A stretch of 17,556 nt of DNA from UBA2266 sp964406945. Lineage in GTDB: Bacteria > Planctomycetota > Phycisphaerae > Sedimentisphaerales > Anaerobacaceae. The stretch is from positions 1 through 17,556 of the forward strand of contig CAYOTO010000059.1 in the NCBI GenBank assembly GCA_964406945.1, in the 5' to 3' direction. The position numbers and the translations under genes are program-made. This document shows, one piece after another, positions 14,472 through 17,556 of this stretch. Positions within the stretch are counted from its first letter, which is position 1, and every line of letters begins with the position of its first letter. The notes beneath the pieces are model-generated. The model ran no database searches and was not told where the DNA came from. It worked only from the letters and a program-made list of their open reading frames with translations.

Positions 14472-15218
14472 ATGACCGAAGAAGAGAAATCCAGGGACGA
14501 GAAGATCGAATCGAAGGCCGACGAATCACCGGGCGGTTCGCAAGCCGAACAGAGCTCGCATAAGGCCGAGGCAAAATCCGAGAAGAAGCAACCCTCCAAA
14601 GCAAACGCCGATGGTAAGAAGTCGCAGGCCCGTCGTTCGTGGCTGGGACCCTGGCAGATAATTGGGCTTTGCATGATTGCAGTTGCGGCGGTATGGCAGT
14701 TCGGCACTGAGATGAAGGGGGCTGATCTTTTGATCAAGCCGCGGCAGATTCGCTGCTCGTTTGTCGATGAAAACGGCCGGGCCGTGCCCGACGTCGTCGC
14801 CGAACGCAGCGTCGGGACCAGTCTGGATGCTGTGGGCGGATCGTGGGAGAAGCTGTCCGAAAGCGACATGGCCGGTAAGCTCGAATTCGTAATAGGCGGC
14901 CGGACCGTAAAAGTTTTCAACAAGCAGTACGTGTGGGGGTTATACAAGAAGCAGTGGCGCGAAGGCGATTACGTGGCCTATCGGTTCGCAAAAGGGAACA
15001 AATCGATGCCTCCGGTTTTGGAGGAGCAACTGTTGACTTTGAAAGAGGCCGGCCGGGTCGACCCTAACGAGACGGATTTCGCGGGCAAGCTCGACGAAAA
15101 CATGATCGGCGATGACGGCAAGATCGGCTATTCGGTCATCAACCTTGCTCTGGTTAAAGGACGGATAGATCCGAACGCGCTGCCGCAGCGGGATCCGAAC
15201 GCTATGGTCTCGCAATAG
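14472..15218 (+). CDS. Hypothetical protein: charged cytoplasmic tail, one TM helix, extracytoplasmic domain
   Basis: The product is 248 aa. The first 55 residues are low-complexity and charged (rich in E, K, S, A and Q), probably disordered in the cytoplasm. One membrane helix follows (about 59-78, GPWQIIGLCMIAVAAVWQF). The rest would be outside the cytoplasm, beginning IKPRQIRCSFVDENGRAVPDV, which looks like a small beta-rich domain, and ends in an Asp/Pro/Asn-rich tail. A weak AGGTGA lies before the ATG. No family is recognised. The next gene starts 23 nt after its stop, so the two are probably co-transcribed from the promoter at 14373-14400. Confidence 0.62.
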   Translation: MTEEEKSRDEKIESKADESPGGSQAEQSSHKAEAKSEKKQPSKANADGKKSQARRSWLGPWQIIGLCMIAVAAVWQFGTEMKGADLLIKPRQIRCSFVDENGRAVPDVVAERSVGTSLDAVGGSWEKLSESDMAGKLEFVIGGRTVKVFNKQYVWGLYKKQWREGDYVAYRFAKGNKSMPPVLEEQLLTLKEAGRVDPNETDFAGKLDENMIGDDGKIGYSVINLALVKGRIDPNALPQRDPNAMVSQ

Positions 15219-15241
15219 TCACATAAGCTTCTTACCGACCC

Positions 15242-16138
15242 ATGAGAATCGTTGCTTCTGTTATTCTAACCGCTTTGTGTCTTACCGCGTGCGGATGCGG
15301 GTCAGACGATCCGGCGACCGGGGACGATGCGAACGCGCCCGCCGGGCCCGCAAGCACCGATCAAAGTTCTGCCATCGAGCCGAACAACAGTGTTTCCCAA
15401 ATCGCCAAGTCGTCTGAACCTGCCGAGCCGGCCGTTCCCGAGGAGATAACTGAAGGCCCGTTTGCGGGCTTTCTGGAGATGGTCGAAGCCCTGTCTGCCG
15501 GGGACTGCAACGCGGTTTACGGCTACATGAGCGAGGCATTGCGGGCAAACTGGGGTCGGCAGAAATTCATTTCGCAGACGAGCGCATTTCGCGAAGAAAT
15601 AGGCTCACGATGGCGGATCAGACCGGAGCGGATGTCGGCCGGGCTGGATGAACTGGGGGCATACTGCTTCGTGGCGCTTGCACTGACCGATGCGAACGAC
15701 TTTCAGCTTTTCGCCGAACTGGCGGCCGAGGAAGACGCTTTTACCGTAAGCAAGTTTGCCATGGTGCGAATGAAGATTAACGATGAATCGCTTTCGAACC
15801 GCATCAGCAAAGGCGCCGAAGATTTCGTGACTCATCTTGTGAATGGTCGCTATGATGAAGCGATGGATCATGTGCTGCCCCGGGGCGTAGTAGTGATGAA
15901 CGCCGCGACGCTTGGCGATATGACAGAAGCTGTCTGGGGGCAAATAGAGTCCGGCGAAATGAGGTATTCGGCGCCGGACTGGATAATCGAGAACGGCCGG
16001 AACGTCTACGCCGTAGAGGCCCACCCGGCGGCAAACCCCGATGCCCATATGCGGATGTTTCTGTGGGATGCAATCGACCCCGACATTGCAATCGATTACT
16101 GCCTGGTGAACGCCGCTTTGGAAGATAGCGGCATGTAA
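15242..16138 (+). CDS. Lipoprotein with two DUF3887-like repeats
   Basis: The product is 298 aa. Residues 1-17 are a textbook lipoprotein signal ending LTAC (Cys17). A disordered linker rich in Asp, Ala, Pro, Ser and Glu follows to about residue 72. Two similar regions come next. The first has FAGFLEMVEALSAGDCNAVYGYMSEALRA and SRWRIRPERM. The second has EDFVTHLVNGRYDEAMDHVLPRG and VWGQIESGEMRY. Both follow the pattern of DUF3887/NTF2-like domains (a helix with xxFVxxLxxGxYxxAxxxx, then a strand). Such domains occur on bacterial secreted or surface hydrolases and lipoproteins; their role is not known. No Shine-Dalgarno is visible before the ATG, so translation may be coupled to the upstream gene, whose stop is 23 nt away. 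Confidence 0.68.
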   Translation: MRIVASVILTALCLTACGCGSDDPATGDDANAPAGPASTDQSSAIEPNNSVSQIAKSSEPAEPAVPEEITEGPFAGFLEMVEALSAGDCNAVYGYMSEALRANWGRQKFISQTSAFREEIGSRWRIRPERMSAGLDELGAYCFVALALTDANDFQLFAELAAEEDAFTVSKFAMVRMKINDESLSNRISKGAEDFVTHLVNGRYDEAMDHVLPRGVVVMNAATLGDMTEAVWGQIESGEMRYSAPDWIIENGRNVYAVEAHPAANPDAHMRMFLWDAIDPDIAIDYCLVNAALEDSGM

Positions 16139-16266
16139 ACCCATGATAGCAGAAGCACGCCTGAAGCGTCGATCAGAGGCTTGCCGGTGGTCCCGGCTCT
16201 GCGTAATGCTACTAATTCCATAGGGTTGCCGGGTTTCAGCTCTGTTGAAATGTGGATGGGACAGGG

Positions 16267-16296
16267 TTGACTTTCGGTTGCGGCAGGTCTTATTCT
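16267..16296 (+). promoter_or_regulatory. Candidate promoter of the methyltransferase-like gene
   Basis: TTGACT (16267-16272) and TATTCT (16291-16296) are 18 nt apart, matching 5/6 and 4/6 of the sigma70 boxes. Transcription would start about 67 nt before the ATG at 16370. The rest of the 231-nt gap after 16138 showed no gene or clear terminator. Confidence 0.4.
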
Positions 16297-16369
16297 GGGG
16301 GCGTTGATAGGCCTTCCCGGGTGGGGCGGGCCGTTGAACATATTTTGGGGCGGAATAAGGAGTCTGACG

Positions 16370-17065
16370 ATGCTTAGAGGTCTGCGAGGAATTCTGGTTC
16401 TATCCATCATCGCATCGGTTTGTTCGCCGGTGCTTGGACGGCAGCGCGGCAGGGCCAATGTGGGCGGCTACGGCTATCGGGAAAACGCCGATTTTGTTGT
16501 GAAGAGAATGGGGCTGCGCAAGGGCGATGTAGTCGTGGATATAGGGGCCGGCGACGGGTGGTGGTCTTCAAAATTTGCCGAAAAGATCGGGCCAAAGGGC
16601 GTCGTTCACGCCGGAGAGGTCGATCAGAAGAAGGTCGACGCGATGAAGAAGAAGTGGGAGTCGATTCCGCAGATCAAGCCTTATCTTTGTCCGGCCGACG
16701 GAACGGGTCTGGAGCCGAATTCTTGCGATGTGGCGTTTATCAGCAAGACTTTTCATCATCTGGACAAAGACAAGCACGTCGAATACCTCGAACATCTCAA
16801 GGAGGTAATAAAACCGTCGGGCAGGGTTGTTATTGTCGAACGGCATCCGTCGATGGCGACCGGACGGGGCGCCGAGCACGCCTGGCTGCCGGGGCACATG
16901 AGCCATGAAGCCGAGCGGGCCGGCTGGATGCTGATTCGGATGGAATTTGTTAAAGGAAGCGATCACTTTATGGCGACCTATGTACAGCCGAAACATTTCA
17001 CGGCGAAGTTTCACCAAAGGCGAGAGGCCGCCAAAAAGAAACAATCACAGGCGCAGAAGGAATGA
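16370..17065 (+). CDS. Exported class I SAM-dependent methyltransferase-like protein
   Basis: The frame opens at 16304, but AAGGAG about 8 nt upstream selects the ATG at 16370, giving 231 aa. Residues 1-23 (MLRGLRGILVLSIIASVCSPVLG) look like a Sec signal peptide. After ENADFVVKRMGLRKGD comes the class I methyltransferase motif I, VVVDIGAGDG (54-63), then GPKGVVHAGEVD with the acidic residue that would contact the SAM ribose. CDVAFISKTFHHLD (119-132) matches motif IV, and LKEVIKPSGRVVIVERHP the later strand. The last 20 residues are basic and low-complexity. Planctomycetes and other bacteria encode several such methyltransferase-like proteins with signal peptides, although SAM is cytoplasmic; whether they act as enzymes outside is unknown. 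The substrate cannot be predicted. Confidence 0.8.
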   Translation: MLRGLRGILVLSIIASVCSPVLGRQRGRANVGGYGYRENADFVVKRMGLRKGDVVVDIGAGDGWWSSKFAEKIGPKGVVHAGEVDQKKVDAMKKKWESIPQIKPYLCPADGTGLEPNSCDVAFISKTFHHLDKDKHVEYLEHLKEVIKPSGRVVIVERHPSMATGRGAEHAWLPGHMSHEAERAGWMLIRMEFVKGSDHFMATYVQPKHFTAKFHQRREAAKKKQSQAQKE

Positions 17066-17155
17066 ACTCCACGCGCAGCGCGGGCAGGCAAGGTCGGTTA
17101 TGCAACGGTCTTTAAGGAAAGATCGGCTCAAAGCGAAGGACTTTCGACTTATGCG

Positions 17156-17308
17156 ATGATTCTGTTTCGGGAGCTTGCCGAAGACTGCGCGGACCACGCC
17201 GCGGCCAGGGTCGAATACGGGCTTTCGCTGGCGGTGATGGCCAGGTACGATGATGCGGCGGCGGACGTGCAAAAAGCCATAGCCCATCTAAACAGCGATC
17301 TGTTGTAG
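17156..17308 (+). pseudogene. TPR-repeat fragment
   Basis: The stretch encodes 50 residues from an ATG at 17156, with no ribosome binding site. ARVEYGLSLAVMARYDDAA and the following DVQKAIAHL fit the 34-residue tetratricopeptide consensus, with Gly, Ala and Ala in the three key positions. The frame is the same as that of the methyltransferase-like gene and is open from just after its TGA (17063-17065), but no other start codon lies in between. It looks like the end of a TPR protein whose 5' part has been lost. A short expressed protein is less likely. Confidence 0.45.
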
Positions 17309-17556
17309 TTTGCAGCAGGGGTAGCGACGCATGTTTCGGGGCGACAAAGGGGGCAGGATTTCGTTCCTGGTGATAGACGGTGCGGTTGTGAATACCCGCC
17401 CGATTGTCATCCTGAGCGCAGCGAAGGAGCTGGGCAGCGGAGGGGAACTGAAGGCTGATTGCGGACGCGACTTGTCAGTCGAGGGCCAGATCCTTCACGT
17501 CGCGGCGCTCCGTTCAGGATGACAGGAGTATCGGCGCTCCGTTCAGGATGACAGGA
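17309..17556. repeat. Terminal repeat region: inverted TGTCATCCTGA repeats and two 25-bp direct repeats
   Basis: TGTCATCCTGAGCGCAGCGAAGGA starts at 17405, and its reverse complement core TCAGGATGACA occurs at 17514-17524 and 17543-17553. The 25-bp unit at 17503-17527, containing CTCCGTTCAGGATGACAGGA, is repeated exactly at 17532-17556, 29 nt on. GAGCGCAGCGAAGGA-type motifs with TGTCATCCTGA ends are a widespread family of small non-coding repeats in many bacterial phyla. The array may continue past the window. The 63-codon frame over it (17331-17522) is typical of spurious ORFs in this repeat and is not called. Confidence 0.65.

Noticed and set aside
16139..16369. Minus-strand protein-like stretch (GNPMELVALRRAGTTGKPL) in the gap before the methyltransferase-like gene
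   Set aside because: The frame has no start signal, runs antisense into both flanking genes, and I could not tie it to a family. It might be a non-coding repeat.
17331..17522. 63-codon plus-strand open frame
   Set aside because: It is read from the TGTCATCCTGA-type repeat, which commonly produces spurious short ORFs.
17503..17556. Two 25-bp direct repeats as the start of a CRISPR array
   Set aside because: The gap between copies is only 4 nt, far too short for a spacer, and the unit belongs to the dispersed TGTCATCCTGA-type repeat.

Overview
The window looks like chromosomal DNA of a Planctomycetota bacterium, most likely of the Phycisphaerae/Sedimentisphaerales type. This is inferred from content, not from a marker gene. 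The clues are a Tat-exported arylsulfatase, a large secreted FAD-dependent oxidoreductase of the PF12831 kind, two tandem secreted proteins with a single-repeat dockerin-like C-terminus, a protein with an H-X9-DG-like motif, many lipoproteins, and an exported methyltransferase-like protein. Most of the window is GC-rich; about 840-3030 is visibly AT-richer. No rRNA, tRNA, CRISPR array or complete IS was seen.

Layout. At 1-353 (minus) is the 5' end of a phage terminase large-subunit-like gene that runs off the window. At 648-3584 is a set of small, mostly unrecognised envelope proteins: a 47-aa lipoprotein, a one-TM protein, a CsgG/LpoB-like lipoprotein, a BamE/SmpA-like lipoprotein convergent with and overlapping it, and a two-TM protein. 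This AT-rich stretch beside a terminase fragment resembles an accessory island. At 3602-7357 (minus) is a 1251-aa secreted FAD oxidoreductase fused to a helical toroid-like domain, which carries an inserted discoidin (F5/8 type C) domain whose halves are in permuted order. Divergent from it is a DUF1622 membrane protein (7520-7942) with a clear sigma70-type promoter and a terminator that overlaps its stop codon.

From 7981 to 11783 a promoter, a 33-codon ORF with a strong ribosome binding site, and two tandem paralogous secreted proteins follow. In the first paralog an in-frame TAG at 9770-9772 cuts off a tail that remains open and matches the dockerin-like tail of the second. The Tat sulfatase (11965-13374, minus) is convergent with the second paralog. 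The oxidoreductase, the sulfatase and the two carbohydrate-binding-like proteins together suggest attack on sulfated polysaccharide outside the cytoplasm; no substrate can be read from the sequence.

From 13723 to 17065 lie an H-X-DG-motif membrane protein, a one-TM protein, a lipoprotein with two DUF3887-like repeats, and an exported class I methyltransferase-like protein. The end holds a TPR fragment (about 17156-17308) and a terminal repeat region with inverted TGTCATCCTGA/TCAGGATGACA and two identical 25-bp direct repeats.

The observations most worth following up are the in-frame amber codon at 9770, the permuted discoidin insertion at 4499-4882, and the small ORF at 8078.
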